Shown here: positions 33,601-41,480 of the stretch, in pieces
Numbering within the stretch: position 1 is the stretch's first letter
Layout of the letters: each line of letters opens with the position of its first letter
Translations under genes and position numbers: made by a program
Notes under the pieces: generated by a model
Database searches by the model: none
What the model was told of the DNA's origin: nothing
Seen by the model: only the letters and a program-made list of their open reading frames with translations
DNA from: Planctomycetota bacterium
Lineage (GTDB): Bacteria > Planctomycetota > UBA1135 > GCA-002686595
Assembly (NCBI GenBank): GCA_029259595.1
Contig: JAJDEW010000029.1
Location: 1-45,104 of the forward strand
Direction: 5' to 3'
DNA: 45,104 nt

Positions 33601-33924
33601 GACACGACGCGCGCGGAAGCGCCCTGGCCCGAGCCCGAACCGGGCACGCTCCTGTGGTGCGCGGGCTCCGAGTTGTTCAAGGACGCCTGGCTCATGCAAC
33701 CCGAGGCGCGTGCGGACCACCTGCTGGTCAATGCTGTGGCGTCCTTGGCACTCGAGCCCGAGCTCGCCGCGGTCGCCGGACGACGTGCGATGGCACCAGG
33801 CTTCGACTGGGTCGCGCCCGAGACACGGCTCGGCTGGCGTGGACTCGTGCTCGGGTTGCCGCCGCTCGCCCTCGCCTTGCTGGGCGGTGCGTCGTGGATC
33901 GCACGTCGGAGGCCACGGCCGTGA
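30685..33924 (+). CDS. Double-length GldG-family protein (two tandem GldG-like halves)
   Basis: The protein has 1,079 aa, about twice an ordinary GldG. ATG 30685 follows the permease stop by one base and gives a membrane-anchored start (FALLVVLGWTCTALLE). The first half contains the GldG pattern (VDVTYYVSERAAMPSNMRDVERTVTDLLEA, about 53-95; VDVLWWMNPRG; a TM at about 478-500). The second half starts with another TM (about 515-540), then SIDLTSDRRNTP, LLSDRDRLPPSMRSTERAV, DVLVWMQPRRS, and a C-terminal TM with a basic tail. Both halves end with the same T-R-L-x-W-R-G-L-V motif before the TM, strong evidence for an internal duplication or fusion. The bulk is expected outside the cytoplasm. Function in transport is unknown. 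Its stop overlaps the next GTG. Confidence 0.85.
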   Translation: MQRATAFALLVVLGWTCTALLESIARHYDTAGRLSLEFGPLPRRTLTERTRARLAALETPVDVTYYVSERAAMPSNMRDVERTVTDLLEAMRRAAPERFDYTLVDPATHPELKGFASRRRISPFRARSVKRDEIDEETVWSTLAIGQGAGRETTLHAIGPDDLPWLQLMIVEALDELRTASRPRFALASDDPVATYDKLADALSARGELERVDLTDDILPSDVDVLWWMNPRGVTPARLARIEAFLERGGSLVVAGSTQVARSSSLLERDGRPHWISYPSSAELSPLLAPFGLRADPGLVLDQRSENVVFEGEELFAPFFIRCIAPNQSFESWSTQPNGTLLFLLPAALALDAGRLARAGLDATALATSSDETWMQPLPALSEPAPIAFDALREELGTPVAKVPLVVEVRGADPWRGRLIACAATTPFEDGFLHRPGTAHARLVETLADELAAPEHRIRRRARERGTVRLPWLAGRTRLVWRGLVVLLVPLLFGLFGARRALATLLTQSSNVSRSRLAPLALALAAVPLTGALVQLFTASPLSIDLTSDRRNTPADATVRLARAAGDVTAELLLSDRDRLPPSMRSTERAVRALCARLIASGAKLELSWVAADDADAATLAGFADDGVLPAALVADRESSGGGEVFAALRLTAQERSTIVDLTDAAALEELEFRLAFALRRLTTGITPTIAFASDVPRPSAAEAYENFQEKGLFAPKGVDVYGAARRRLASAGFRVVHVNPRAPAFDEEVDVLVWMQPRRSIEPMLERTVRYLHGGGPVLLAAQHFVVQSRQYRGTQFDLVYWPQPQTPDVELLYFPELGIRMVREVLFDDSRTSIEMASRITGRTGGRDFESQVSALPFLIRARAANFAADDLVTRGLGDQAFLFGSFLAWDEGRLKELGLRATPLITTSARSWSFDWKGRWLPPEVLEGPLPDVDGQPGSYAGKLPLVVRFEGTFPRPENPLSFFPPEEADTTRAEAPWPEPEPGTLLWCAGSELFKDAWLMQPEARADHLLVNAVASLALEPELAAVAGRRAMAPGFDWVAPETRLGWRGLVLGLPPLALALLGGASWIARRRPRP

Positions 33925-34982
33925 TTCGTCCACTTCTCGCGCTCCTCGTCGCGACCGTCGCGCTCTGGACCTGGAATGCTTCGCTCGAGACGAGCGCGGA
34001 TGCACGTCGCACCGAACGCAATCGTGTCGCGCGACTCTTGACCGACGACGAGCGCGACGCGCTTCAGATCGCGGCGGTGATCGTCGAGGCGCGTGGCTCG
34101 TCGTGGCTCTACGGCTCGGTCCGCGGCGAATGGCGTTGCCTGGATCTCCACCAGGCTCCGGTGGATCGCGCCGCGCTCCAGAGCCTGGTCGACAAGCTGA
34201 CACGGGCCGAGGGCCTGCGACGCAGCGAGGATCCGAACGAGGCCGCGTCTTTCGGCATCGCGACGACCGACGGCGTCCGGGTCGCCTTCGCCGGTCCACG
34301 CGTGCTCGATGACCCCGGACGCGACGTGCAGATCGCCTTCGACATCGGGTACTCCGTCACGGGCCGGGAGGCGGCCTTCGTCCGCATCCTCGGACGACGC
34401 GCGGTCTGGGAGATCGACTCCGACCCACGGGTCGAGCTCGAGTTCACCGATGACCGCCCCCCCTTGCTGGCGAAGGGCGTCGTACCAGCGCATTGGGCCG
34501 GCTTCGAGGGCGGGCTGGCGCGGCTCTTCGTCGATCGGCCCGATGGTGGCTACGAATTGGCCAAGCGTCGGCTCGACGTGACGCCGGAACAGCTGCGTCA
34601 GGGAAGCCGGCCGTGGACGTGGATCGTCGATCCGGGCGAGAACGAGAGCGAGGCCAACGTTCGAGCCCAGGCTTTGTCGCTTTTCGTGCAGCGTCTGCCG
34701 TACCGGACCGTGCTCGACCCGGCCCGACGCGCGGAGTTCGAGCTCGGTCGGCCGCGCGCGACGGTGACTCTGGTCGGAACCAAGGAGGCCAGCTTGCAGC
34801 TCGTGCTGGGCGCGAACGCTGGTGGCGAGTTCGCCGTCTGGAACACGGATACGGCGTGCCTGTACGCGCTCTCGGCCGAGGTCGCGGACCTGCTCGTACC
34901 GGATCGATCCGACTTCGCGCTGGAAGACACGGAGAATCCGTACGACGCCTACCTCCGCGCGAGCGGTCCGCGGAACTTCTGA
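33921..34982 (+). CDS. DUF4340 domain-containing membrane-anchored protein
   Basis: This is the last gene of the Gld-type cassette, 353 aa from GTG 33921, which overlaps the previous stop. The N-terminus is a membrane anchor (PLLALLVATVALWTW). The rest has the DUF4340 layout: repeated short beta segments such as ARGSSWLYGSVRGEWRCLDL, VDRAALQSLVDKLTRAEGLR, FGIATTDGVRVAFAG and ARFVDRPDG-like strands, and a C-terminal VLGANAGGEFAVWNTDTACLYAL. DUF4340 proteins are often encoded directly after GldG-type genes, matching this order. No enzymatic motif is seen; a structural or accessory role to the transporter is an inference. Confidence 0.82.
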   Translation: MIRPLLALLVATVALWTWNASLETSADARRTERNRVARLLTDDERDALQIAAVIVEARGSSWLYGSVRGEWRCLDLHQAPVDRAALQSLVDKLTRAEGLRRSEDPNEAASFGIATTDGVRVAFAGPRVLDDPGRDVQIAFDIGYSVTGREAAFVRILGRRAVWEIDSDPRVELEFTDDRPPLLAKGVVPAHWAGFEGGLARLFVDRPDGGYELAKRRLDVTPEQLRQGSRPWTWIVDPGENESEANVRAQALSLFVQRLPYRTVLDPARRAEFELGRPRATVTLVGTKEASLQLVLGANAGGEFAVWNTDTACLYALSAEVADLLVPDRSDFALEDTENPYDAYLRASGPRNF

Positions 34983-35039
34983 TACCAGCTCCAGGGCTTC
35001 GACCGTATTCTGACCCGGTCGGATTCTCGGCCGACGGAC

Positions 35040-36122
35040 ATGGTCATCAAGCGCAGTCGCATCCCCCGCCTCTCGCCCGGCGCTTCGCCGGGTACGCTCA
35101 TCGCCCGCGCGGAGAGTCAAGCGACGCGGCTGCGGATCTCCTCATTCGACGGGGACGGCGTCGCGGTCGCGCAGAACGCCTCGGCCAAGGATGTCGAACA
35201 GGCCATCCACGATCCGCGCGTCACGTGGCTCGAGGTCGTCGGCCTCGGGAACGTCGAATTGCTCGCACAGGTCGCCGACGTCCTGGGGATGTCGCGGCTC
35301 GCGCTCGAGGACGTCGTCAACAGCCCCCAACGACCCAAGCTGCAGGAATTCGACGAGAGCTTCTTCCTGATCCTGCGAGCGCCCACGACGCAGGATCCCG
35401 CCCTCCTGCCGCAGGTCTCCTTCTTCGTCGCGAAGGGCATCATCGCGACCTTCGTCGAGCACGAGACGAACGCCTTCCAGCCCCTGCGCGAGCGACTCGA
35501 CGCCCAGGGCAGCCGCGTGCGCGAGCGGCGTCACGACTACCTCCTGTACCGCTTGGTCGACGTGCTGGTGGATTCGTACTTCCCACACCTCGAGCTGTTG
35601 ACCGACCGGCTCGACCGGATCGAGTCCGAGGTGGACGATCGACTGTCTTCCGCGCCGTTCAAGGAGCTGCACGAGATCCGCAGAAGGTTGCGCGGTTTCC
35701 ACCGCGTCGCCCTGCCGACGCGAGACGCGCTGGCGGCCCTGCACCGCAACACGCATGCGGCCTTCGATCCCTTCACGCTGCCCTTCCTGCTCGACGCCCA
35801 CGACCACGCCGCGCAGATCGTCGAATTGAGCGACCATTACCGCGGCGTCGCCTCGGACATCTACGAGCTGATCCAGAGCGGTTTGAGCCTGCGCCTGAAC
35901 GAGGTGATGCGGCTCCTCACGACGGTTGCGACCATCTTCATCCCGCTCAGCTTCGTCGTGGGGTTGTACGGGATGAACTTCGACACCGACTCTCCCTACA
36001 ACATGCCCGAGCTGGGCTGGCGCTTCGGCTACCCGGCGCTGCTCGTCATCCTGGTCGCGATCGCGTTCGGCATGGCGGTCTGGATCCGCCGCCAGGGTTT
36101 GACGAAGACCGACGACTCCTGA
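35040..36122 (+). CDS. corA: CorA family magnesium/cobalt transporter
   Basis: This is an inner-membrane divalent cation channel, 360 aa, normal for CorA. The N-terminal cytoplasmic domain includes WLEVVGLGNVELLAQVADVLGMSRLALEDVVNSPQRPK, the classical CorA start. A long helical stretch follows (about 170-290: VDVLVDSYFPHLELLTDRLDRIESEVD). TM1 carries the selectivity motif Y-G-M-N-F (GMN at 311-313), the acidic/aromatic periplasmic loop is DTDSPYNMPELGWRFGYP, then TM2 and a basic tail. ATG 35040 is preceded by 57 bases containing two short overlapping inverted repeats (GACCG/CGGTC at 35001-35020 and GTCGG/CCGAC at 35018-35035) and TATTCT (35006-35011), a possible -10. It is probably its own transcription unit. 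Confidence 0.95.
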   Translation: MVIKRSRIPRLSPGASPGTLIARAESQATRLRISSFDGDGVAVAQNASAKDVEQAIHDPRVTWLEVVGLGNVELLAQVADVLGMSRLALEDVVNSPQRPKLQEFDESFFLILRAPTTQDPALLPQVSFFVAKGIIATFVEHETNAFQPLRERLDAQGSRVRERRHDYLLYRLVDVLVDSYFPHLELLTDRLDRIESEVDDRLSSAPFKELHEIRRRLRGFHRVALPTRDALAALHRNTHAAFDPFTLPFLLDAHDHAAQIVELSDHYRGVASDIYELIQSGLSLRLNEVMRLLTTVATIFIPLSFVVGLYGMNFDTDSPYNMPELGWRFGYPALLVILVAIAFGMAVWIRRQGLTKTDDS

Positions 36123-36298
36123 AGGGAAGGGGTCGCGGTCGTCGCGCCCTTCGCTCCAATGGCTGCGACGCTCGCCGGTTGCCGGCTACGACTCCACGGA
36201 GAGCAAAGTCCGTCGCCTCGCCCGCGCTCGGCAGGGCGCCGCCGCGGTGCGGATCGAGCGGCCGACGTCGGGCCGACCCCCACCCCCACGGGCGAAGC
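36123..36298. other. Convergent intergenic region between corA and ridA
   Basis: The 176 bases lie between genes reading towards each other. A short CGGCC/GGCCG stem (36259-36275) is present without a T-tract on either strand. No convincing terminator or small gene was seen. Confidence 0.4.
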
Positions 36299-36685
36299 TC
36301 AGCGAACGAGCGCGATGCAGTCGATCTCGACCAGCGCATCCTTGGGCAGCCGCGCCACCTCGACCGTCGCACGCGCGGGCGGCGCCGTGTCGAAGAAGCC
36401 GGCATAGACCTCGTTGACCTTCGTGAAGTCGTTCATGTCCGCGACGAAGACGGTCGTCTTGACGACCCGCTCGAGTCCGGAGCCCGCCGCCTCGAGCACC
36501 TGACCGAGATTCTCGAGCACGCGCCGGGTCTGCTCTTCGACCGTGCCCCCAGCGAAGGTCTGCGTGGTCGGGTCGAGCGCGACCTGTCCGGAGCAAAAGA
36601 CGAACCCGCCTGCCGTCACGGCCTGGCTGTAGGGTCCGATGGCCGCGGGGGCACGGGGGGTGGAAACGATGCTGCGTTCGATCAT
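36299..36685 (-). CDS. ridA: RidA family reactive-intermediate deaminase
   Basis: This is a small cytosolic enzyme of the RidA/YjgF/UK114 family, which hydrolyses reactive enamine or imine intermediates from PLP enzymes. The length of 128 aa is typical. Motifs are IGPYSQAV near the start, FCSGQVALDP, VLEAAGSGLERVVKTTVFV, and the ligand-binding Arg105 in PPARATVEVARLP with the conserved VEIDCIA end. ATG 36685 begins MIERSIVSTPRAP as expected for the family; the frame is open further upstream, but that part does not look coding. The upstream neighbour on the same strand is coaD, 223 bases away. Family members vary in substrate, so the exact role is not fixed. Confidence 0.93.
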   Translation of the reverse strand: MIERSIVSTPRAPAAIGPYSQAVTAGGFVFCSGQVALDPTTQTFAGGTVEEQTRRVLENLGQVLEAAGSGLERVVKTTVFVADMNDFTKVNEVYAGFFDTAPPARATVEVARLPKDALVEIDCIALVR

Positions 36686-36908
36686 GGGCTCGAAAGATCG
36701 GATGGAAAAGGGGTGACCCGGACGGGACCGCGCCGGTCCGAGCCCCCTCCCCGTGGTGGGTGGGGGCTCGGGATGGAAGCGGGCCGGACGAGCGCCCTCG
36801 ACAAGGGAACAGGGCTCGCGTGGAGGGCATGGTAGCGCTCGTCCGGGGCACCCGGGCTCGCTTTCAGGCCGCGCCGTGCCGAAGACGGCACGCTCCGCTC
36901 GTCGCCCG
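36686..36908 (-). other. Intergenic region with two mutually exclusive inverted repeats
   Basis: No gene was found in these 223 bases between coaD and ridA (both minus strand). GGACC/GGTCC (36725-36739, loop GCGCC) overlaps by two bases with a much stronger stem, CCGAGCCCCC/GGGGGCTCGG (36738-36771), which can extend three further G-C pairs after one mismatch. Read on the minus strand, no T-run follows directly; TTTT occurs only further on near 36712. It could be a weak terminator, an attenuator-like leader of ridA, or a processing site. Confidence 0.45.
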
Positions 36909-37388
36909 TCAGCTGGCGCCGTGGCGTTCGCGTAGAAAGGCGAAGACGGGACCGGGCACGAAGGGCGACACGCGCCCGCCCTGGGCGGCGATCTGGCGCA
37001 CGAGGGTGCTCGAAATGTGGGCGAAGCGCGGCGAGGTCGAGAGCAGGAGCGTCTCGAGCTCGGGGACCATGGCGCGGTTCGTGCCGGCCATCTGGGACTC
37101 GTACTCGTAGTCGTTGGCACCGCGCACGCCGCGGACCAGAACGTCGCACTCCCAGCTGCGGCAGGCCTCGACGACGAGGCCGGGCCAGTGGGCGACCGTG
37201 ACGTTCGCGAGCCCGTCCGTGCAGGCCGTGAGCAGGGTGAGGCGCTCTTCGACCGTACAGAAGGCGTGCTTCTCGGGATTGGCGGCGACGGCGACGGTCA
37301 CGCGCTCGAAGAGGCGCGCGCTGCGCTCGATCAAGTCGAGATGACCCGCGGTGGGCGGATCGAACGTGCCGGGAAAGAGAGCGTGCAC
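36909..37388 (-). CDS. coaD: Phosphopantetheine adenylyltransferase
   Basis: CoaD (PPAT) transfers AMP from ATP to 4'-phosphopantetheine, the penultimate step of coenzyme A synthesis. The protein has 159 aa, the usual length. The nucleotidyltransferase motif FPGTFDPPTAGHLDLIERSA starts at residue 5, with the T-x-G-H histidine at residue 16. Further family features are VLVRGVRGANDYEYESQMAGTNR and the C-terminal STSPRFAHISSTLVRQIAAQGG segment, corresponding to the I-S-S-T-x-[VI]-R motif of bacterial PPATs. The start is GTG 37388; no ATG or Shine-Dalgarno is nearby. It is divergent from comEC. Confidence 0.97.
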   Translation of the reverse strand: MHALFPGTFDPPTAGHLDLIERSARLFERVTVAVAANPEKHAFCTVEERLTLLTACTDGLANVTVAHWPGLVVEACRSWECDVLVRGVRGANDYEYESQMAGTNRAMVPELETLLLSTSPRFAHISSTLVRQIAAQGGRVSPFVPGPVFAFLRERHGAS

Positions 37389-37563
37389 GCCGGGATTCTA
37401 CGTCGGGAGGTCGCTCCAGGCGAAAGCCGCGCCGAGGGCGGTCGATCTCCACCTGGAGGTGCAACGCAGCCGTGGCGACGAGCGGTGCGGGCTGCGCCGC
37501 GTCGGTCCGCCAAGAATTCGTCCCGAATCCGTCACTTCGCCGGCGTCGTCCGGTCCTTGCGGC
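37389..37563. other. Intergenic region between divergent coaD and comEC
   Basis: This stretch is 175 bases if comEC starts at GTG 37564. The comEC frame is open through most of it, so part could be coding if an upstream start is used; those residues (many R, G and E with no hydrophobic stretch) look non-coding. No clear promoter was recognised. Confidence 0.35.
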
Positions 37564-39894
37564 GTGCTCTCCTCGTCCGTCACCCTGCCCGCGCGCCGGC
37601 CGGTGCTCGTGGCCGCGCTCGCCCTCGTCGCCGGAGCGCTCGCCGGAACCGGCGCCCTCCCTGGCGGGTCGGGGCCCGGCGGCCTGCCGTACGCGCTCCT
37701 GGTCGGCGGCCTGCTCGCTGCGGCGCTCCTGCGGGCCTGCGGGCGCCGGCTCGGGTTGCCCGTCTGGCCCCTCTGGCTCGCGCTCGGTGCCGGTCTTCGG
37801 GCCGCTGTCGTCGCGCCCAACCCTGCTCGGAATCCGATCCCTTCGGCCGCGCTTGCCCGGGCCCGCGACGCGCCCGTTCTGGGCCGCTTTCACCCGCTCG
37901 GTGCCCCCGAACGCGGGTGGCTCGAGCCTCTGGGAGACGGGGCAGCGATCCTGTCCCGGCTCGAGCTGGAGTTCGCCGGGCCACCGCCACGCGCGGGCGA
38001 GCTCGTGCTCCTGCTTCCAAGCTCCGAGATCCAACCCTGGCCGCGCGGTCCGGTCGCGGGTCCGCGCGCGCGTGACGGACGCTGGCTCGGACGTTCGTTC
38101 GTCCGGGCGGACGAATGGGTGCGCGCAGCACCGCGAGAACCCGGGAACCTGTCGGCTCGAATCGCCGCGGGAGCGCGCGCCCTGCGCGAGCGCGCCCTGG
38201 CGCGCCTGCACGCCGCGCTGGACGGGCGATCCGCGGCCATGCTCGGGGCGCTCTTGTTGGGCGAGCGCGAGGGGCTCTCCCCCGAACTGCGCACGGCCTT
38301 TCGGGAGACCGCGAGCTTGCACCTGCTCGCGATCAGCGGGCTGCACGTCGGCCTCGTGGCCCTGTTCCTGCGCCGGATCCTGGACGCGATCGTGTCCCGT
38401 TGGGCGGGGCTCCGACCGGCCCTCGCACCGCTCTTCGCCGTGCTGCTCGCCGTGCACGCCCTGGTCGTCGGCGCGGAACCCCCGGTCGTGCGAGCGAGCA
38501 TCGCGATCGGCTGGGCCCTGTTTCCGCCCCGGCGTGGTGGCCTCTCGGCGCGCGCGGACGGGCTCTCCTTGTGGGCGCTCGCGCTCGCCTGCGAGGCGGC
38601 CTGTGCTCCAGGCGAACTCACCCGTCCCGCACTGCTCCTGTCCTATGGAGCCACGCTCGGACTCTTGCTCGGCTACGGGCCCTTGCGACGCTCTCTGTGT
38701 CCGGCCCACACGACGGCGCGTCTGCCCGCCCTCGGACCGTGGCGACGCGCGGCACGCAGCCTCGGTGCCGCTTGCAGCCGCGGCGCGGGAGCGGCGCTGG
38801 CCGCCTCCTTCGCGGCGGTGGGTGCGACCCTACCCTGCGTCGCGGGAACCTTCGGCGAGTGGAGCCCCTGGGGCATCGTCCTCTCCCCGCTCGCGGTCCC
38901 GCTGCTCGCCACGGCCCTGGCCGGAGGGTGGGCCTTCCTCTTGACCGACCTGAGCGCGCCGGCCGAGTTCGCGGCTGCGAGCGTCACGGCCCTCGCACGG
39001 CTGGTCGAAGCCGCCGCCCATCTGCCCGCGACTCCCGCACTCCTGCCGATGCGACCGACGGCCCTGTGGCTCGTGACCGTTGCCTGTGCCTTCGTGGCTC
39101 TGGCGGGCCGCGACCTCGCGCCCCGGCTGCGGCGCCGCGTCGGCCGCCTGGCTGCCCTGCTCGCGGCGGTCCTGCTTCTGCCCTGGCGGGCGGCGCCAGC
39201 CGGGCTCGAGCTGGTGGCGCTCGATGTCGGGCACGGCAGCTCGTTCGTGTTGCGGGCGCCCGGGCTCCCGGCCCTCGTCTTCGACGCAGGCTCGCGCGAT
39301 CGCACACGGATCTTCCAGCAGGCCCTCGGCCCCCTGCTCGCCTCCTGGGAGGTTCCCCGTCCGCTCGTCGTCCTGTCGCACGATCACGCCGACCACGCGA
39401 GCGAGCTCGTCCGCCTGGCGGAGCGTCTGCCGCCGCGCGCCTGGGTCGGAGCCGACAGCGGTCGCCGCCCCCCAGGACGACGCCTCGATCTGGACGGGGC
39501 CGGCGTGCTGCGCCTGTCCGGAGCGACGAGCGATCTCGCACTGCGGCTCCATCGGGGTGCGGAAGGCGACGGAAACGAGGGATCCCGCACGCTCGAGGTC
39601 CTCTGGAGAGGACAGCGGATCGTGCTGTCCGGGGATGCCGAGGGCAGCGGGCTGCGCGGGATTCTGGCGCGACCCGAGCTGCGGGACGGTCGCCCGTGCC
39701 GGCTCGCGCTGGCACCCCACCACGGCTCCGAGACCCCCCTCCTCGGAGCCTGGCTGGACACCCTCGGGCCGCGCGAAGTCTGGGTCAGCTCGGCCCGGCC
39801 GCCGCCGATCGCGCGGGAACTCACGCGTCGAGCGATCCCCTGGTCCTGGACCGGCGCGGGAGACGGGGTCCTGGCACTCGAATTGCGGCCCTGA
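37564..39894 (+). CDS. comEC: ComEC/Rec2 family DNA uptake channel with metallo-beta-lactamase domain
   Basis: ComEC-family proteins form the inner-membrane channel for single-stranded DNA during natural transformation. GTG 37564 gives 776 aa and puts the first two helices (VLVAALALVAGALAG; YALLVGGLLAAALL) at the N-terminus. Domains: N-terminal DUF4131/OB-like region (to about 200), the Competence domain with the family motif HLLAISGLHVGLVALFLRR (from residue 253) and multiple TM helices, then a metallo-beta-lactamase-like domain. That domain has LDVGHGSSFVLRAPG, the metal motif SHDHADH (605-611), GDAEGSG and HHGSETP (from residue 719). The intact metal motif suggests an active nuclease-like domain. 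No other competence gene is in the window. The start is uncertain because there is no Shine-Dalgarno. Confidence 0.92.
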   Translation: MLSSSVTLPARRPVLVAALALVAGALAGTGALPGGSGPGGLPYALLVGGLLAAALLRACGRRLGLPVWPLWLALGAGLRAAVVAPNPARNPIPSAALARARDAPVLGRFHPLGAPERGWLEPLGDGAAILSRLELEFAGPPPRAGELVLLLPSSEIQPWPRGPVAGPRARDGRWLGRSFVRADEWVRAAPREPGNLSARIAAGARALRERALARLHAALDGRSAAMLGALLLGEREGLSPELRTAFRETASLHLLAISGLHVGLVALFLRRILDAIVSRWAGLRPALAPLFAVLLAVHALVVGAEPPVVRASIAIGWALFPPRRGGLSARADGLSLWALALACEAACAPGELTRPALLLSYGATLGLLLGYGPLRRSLCPAHTTARLPALGPWRRAARSLGAACSRGAGAALAASFAAVGATLPCVAGTFGEWSPWGIVLSPLAVPLLATALAGGWAFLLTDLSAPAEFAAASVTALARLVEAAAHLPATPALLPMRPTALWLVTVACAFVALAGRDLAPRLRRRVGRLAALLAAVLLLPWRAAPAGLELVALDVGHGSSFVLRAPGLPALVFDAGSRDRTRIFQQALGPLLASWEVPRPLVVLSHDHADHASELVRLAERLPPRAWVGADSGRRPPGRRLDLDGAGVLRLSGATSDLALRLHRGAEGDGNEGSRTLEVLWRGQRIVLSGDAEGSGLRGILARPELRDGRPCRLALAPHHGSETPLLGAWLDTLGPREVWVSSARPPPIARELTRRAIPWSWTGAGDGVLALELRP

Positions 39895-39998
39895 GACCCT
39901 CCGACGTGCGGGTTCGCGGGCCGCGTAAGGTTCTTCCCAAGCCCCAGAATTCCCGCAACCCGACCCGCAAACGCACCTATTCGAGAACCGGACCCGGC

Positions 39999-41300
39999 AT
40001 GAACTTCACCCACGCGACCACTCTCGCTCTCCTGGCGCTCGCCTCCGGGGGCCTTCCGACCTTCGCCCAGGAGTCCGGCTCGGACCCGACGGAGATCGCC
40101 CAGGATGCCGCGCGTCGCCAGGATCCCAATCAGGACGGCGCGAAGGCGCAGCGCGCGCGCACTTGGCTCCTGCATCTCGCCGACGGACGCGTCCTGCGCA
40201 CGAAAGCCGTGGAGACGGAGACCGGCTGGACGCTCGACGGTGGCCAGACCCTGACGAAGGAGGCCGTGCGGCGGGCCGCAACCGAGCACGACGTGCTCGC
40301 GCAGGCCCGCAAGCTGGAACGAACGGCCGAGCGCGGCGAACCCGGCGCGGGCGTCGCCTACGCCGATTGGCTCGCGAACGAGGGGCTCGTCGCCGAGGCC
40401 TTGGCGGCCCTCGACCGGGTGCTCGTACGGGATCCCGATCAGCCCCAGGCCCTGGCGTGGGCCGAGCGGACGACGTTCTCGATCGGTCTGCCGCTCCTCG
40501 CGCCGACCCCCGACGCCCGAGCCCTCGAACAGGCCTTCGCCGTGGCCGCCCGGTTCGGTCCGGGAGGTCAGGAGATCGCGCTCGCACGCCTCGCCGCGCT
40601 GAATCCCGGCGGGGAGATCCCGGGGGGCATCGCGCTCCTCGAATCCGAGCTCGTGCACGCGGACGCGCGCCGGCGCGCCTTCGCGACGCTTGCACTGCGA
40701 CGCCTCGCTCCCGGCAAGGCCCTGCGTGAGCTGCTTTCGCGCGCCGTCCTGGATCGTTCGCAGGCCGTTCGTGAAGGGGCGAGTCTCGCCCTGCGCGACG
40801 CGCGTGAGGAAGCGACCCTGACCCCGGTCATGCGGGCGCTCGGCTCCAACAGCTCGACCGTGCGCTCGAACGCACTCGCGGCAATCGGCGCCATGAACTA
40901 CCCGGCCGCCGTGGAGCCCCTGATCCACCACCTCACCAGCACGCTGCAATCCGACGGAGGCACGGGCGCGCCGCGCTCGCACGTCTACTTCGGTCGCCAG
41001 ATCGCCTACGTGCAGGACTACGACGTGGAGGTGGCGCAGAACGAGTCGATCGCAGACCCGATCATCAACGTGCTGCAGGAAGGTGTCGTCCTCGAAGCCG
41101 CCGTGCACGGTGTGCGCGAGTACGCGATCCAGACCGAACGCGCGAACACACGCCGCGCCCTCGCGCGGCTGACGGGGGCCGATCCCGGCAACACCACGAC
41201 TGCCTGGCGACGCTGGTGGCAGGAGAACGGAGACGAGTGGCGGGCGGGCCCGACGAACCCGCCCACCGGTCCCTCGTCCCCGACGAGCTCGGACCGCTGA
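39999..41300 (+). CDS. Secreted HEAT-repeat protein
   Basis: Hypothetical protein of 433 aa with a signal peptide (MNFTHATTLALLALASGGLPTFA, probable cleavage before QESGSD). Residues 50-95 form a short beta module (TWLLHLADGRVLRTKAVE and GWTLDGG). Next comes a TPR-like helical pair (YADWLANEGLVAEALAALDRVLVRDPDQPQALAW, about 118-152). HEAT-like helices follow (about 200-310: ALRELLSRAVLDRSQAVREGASLALRDAREEATL; TVRSNALAAIGAMNYPAAVEPLIHHL). The C-terminus, ARLTGADPGNTTTAWRRWWQENGDEW, is an ending I associate with planctomycete HEAT proteins. It is likely a periplasmic scaffold, with no catalytic motif. ATG 39999 is preceded by CTATTCGAGA (39977-39986), a possible weak -10. A strong terminator follows. 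Confidence 0.8.
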   Translation: MNFTHATTLALLALASGGLPTFAQESGSDPTEIAQDAARRQDPNQDGAKAQRARTWLLHLADGRVLRTKAVETETGWTLDGGQTLTKEAVRRAATEHDVLAQARKLERTAERGEPGAGVAYADWLANEGLVAEALAALDRVLVRDPDQPQALAWAERTTFSIGLPLLAPTPDARALEQAFAVAARFGPGGQEIALARLAALNPGGEIPGGIALLESELVHADARRRAFATLALRRLAPGKALRELLSRAVLDRSQAVREGASLALRDAREEATLTPVMRALGSNSSTVRSNALAAIGAMNYPAAVEPLIHHLTSTLQSDGGTGAPRSHVYFGRQIAYVQDYDVEVAQNESIADPIINVLQEGVVLEAAVHGVREYAIQTERANTRRALARLTGADPGNTTTAWRRWWQENGDEWRAGPTNPPTGPSSPTSSDR

Positions 41301-41314
41301 GGACCGAGCTGGGA

Positions 41315-41361
41315 GGAGGCGAGCTCGTGCAGGGGTGAAGCGAGCTCGCCTCCCACTTTTT
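41315..41361 (+). terminator. Strong intrinsic terminator after the HEAT-repeat gene
   Basis: GGAGGCGAGCTCG (41315-41327) pairs perfectly with CGAGCTCGCCTCC (41341-41353), a 13-bp stem with a 13-base loop, followed by CACTTTTT. A second inverted repeat, AGCTCGG/CCGAGCT (41286-41292 and 41304-41310), spans the stop codon. The stem is symmetrical, but the T-run is only on the plus strand. Confidence 0.85.
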
Positions 41362-41480
41362 CCTGGAGACGGTTGCTGGCCCGCTTCCCATCGCGCGCTC
41401 TCGGGTCCGGCCCGACGCTGCGGCCCCGCAGGCGATCCGTCGGTGAAACGGAACGCCGAGGCCGGCGACGTCGGCCGCGG

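Noticed and set aside
36738..36771. The strong hairpin between coaD and ridA as a rho-independent terminator
   Set aside because: No T-run follows it on either strand within a few bases, so it is reported only as an inverted repeat.
41459..41476. GGCCG/CGGCC inverted repeat after arsC as a minus-strand terminator
   Set aside because: The stem is only five pairs around a palindromic GACGTC and has no T-run on the minus strand.
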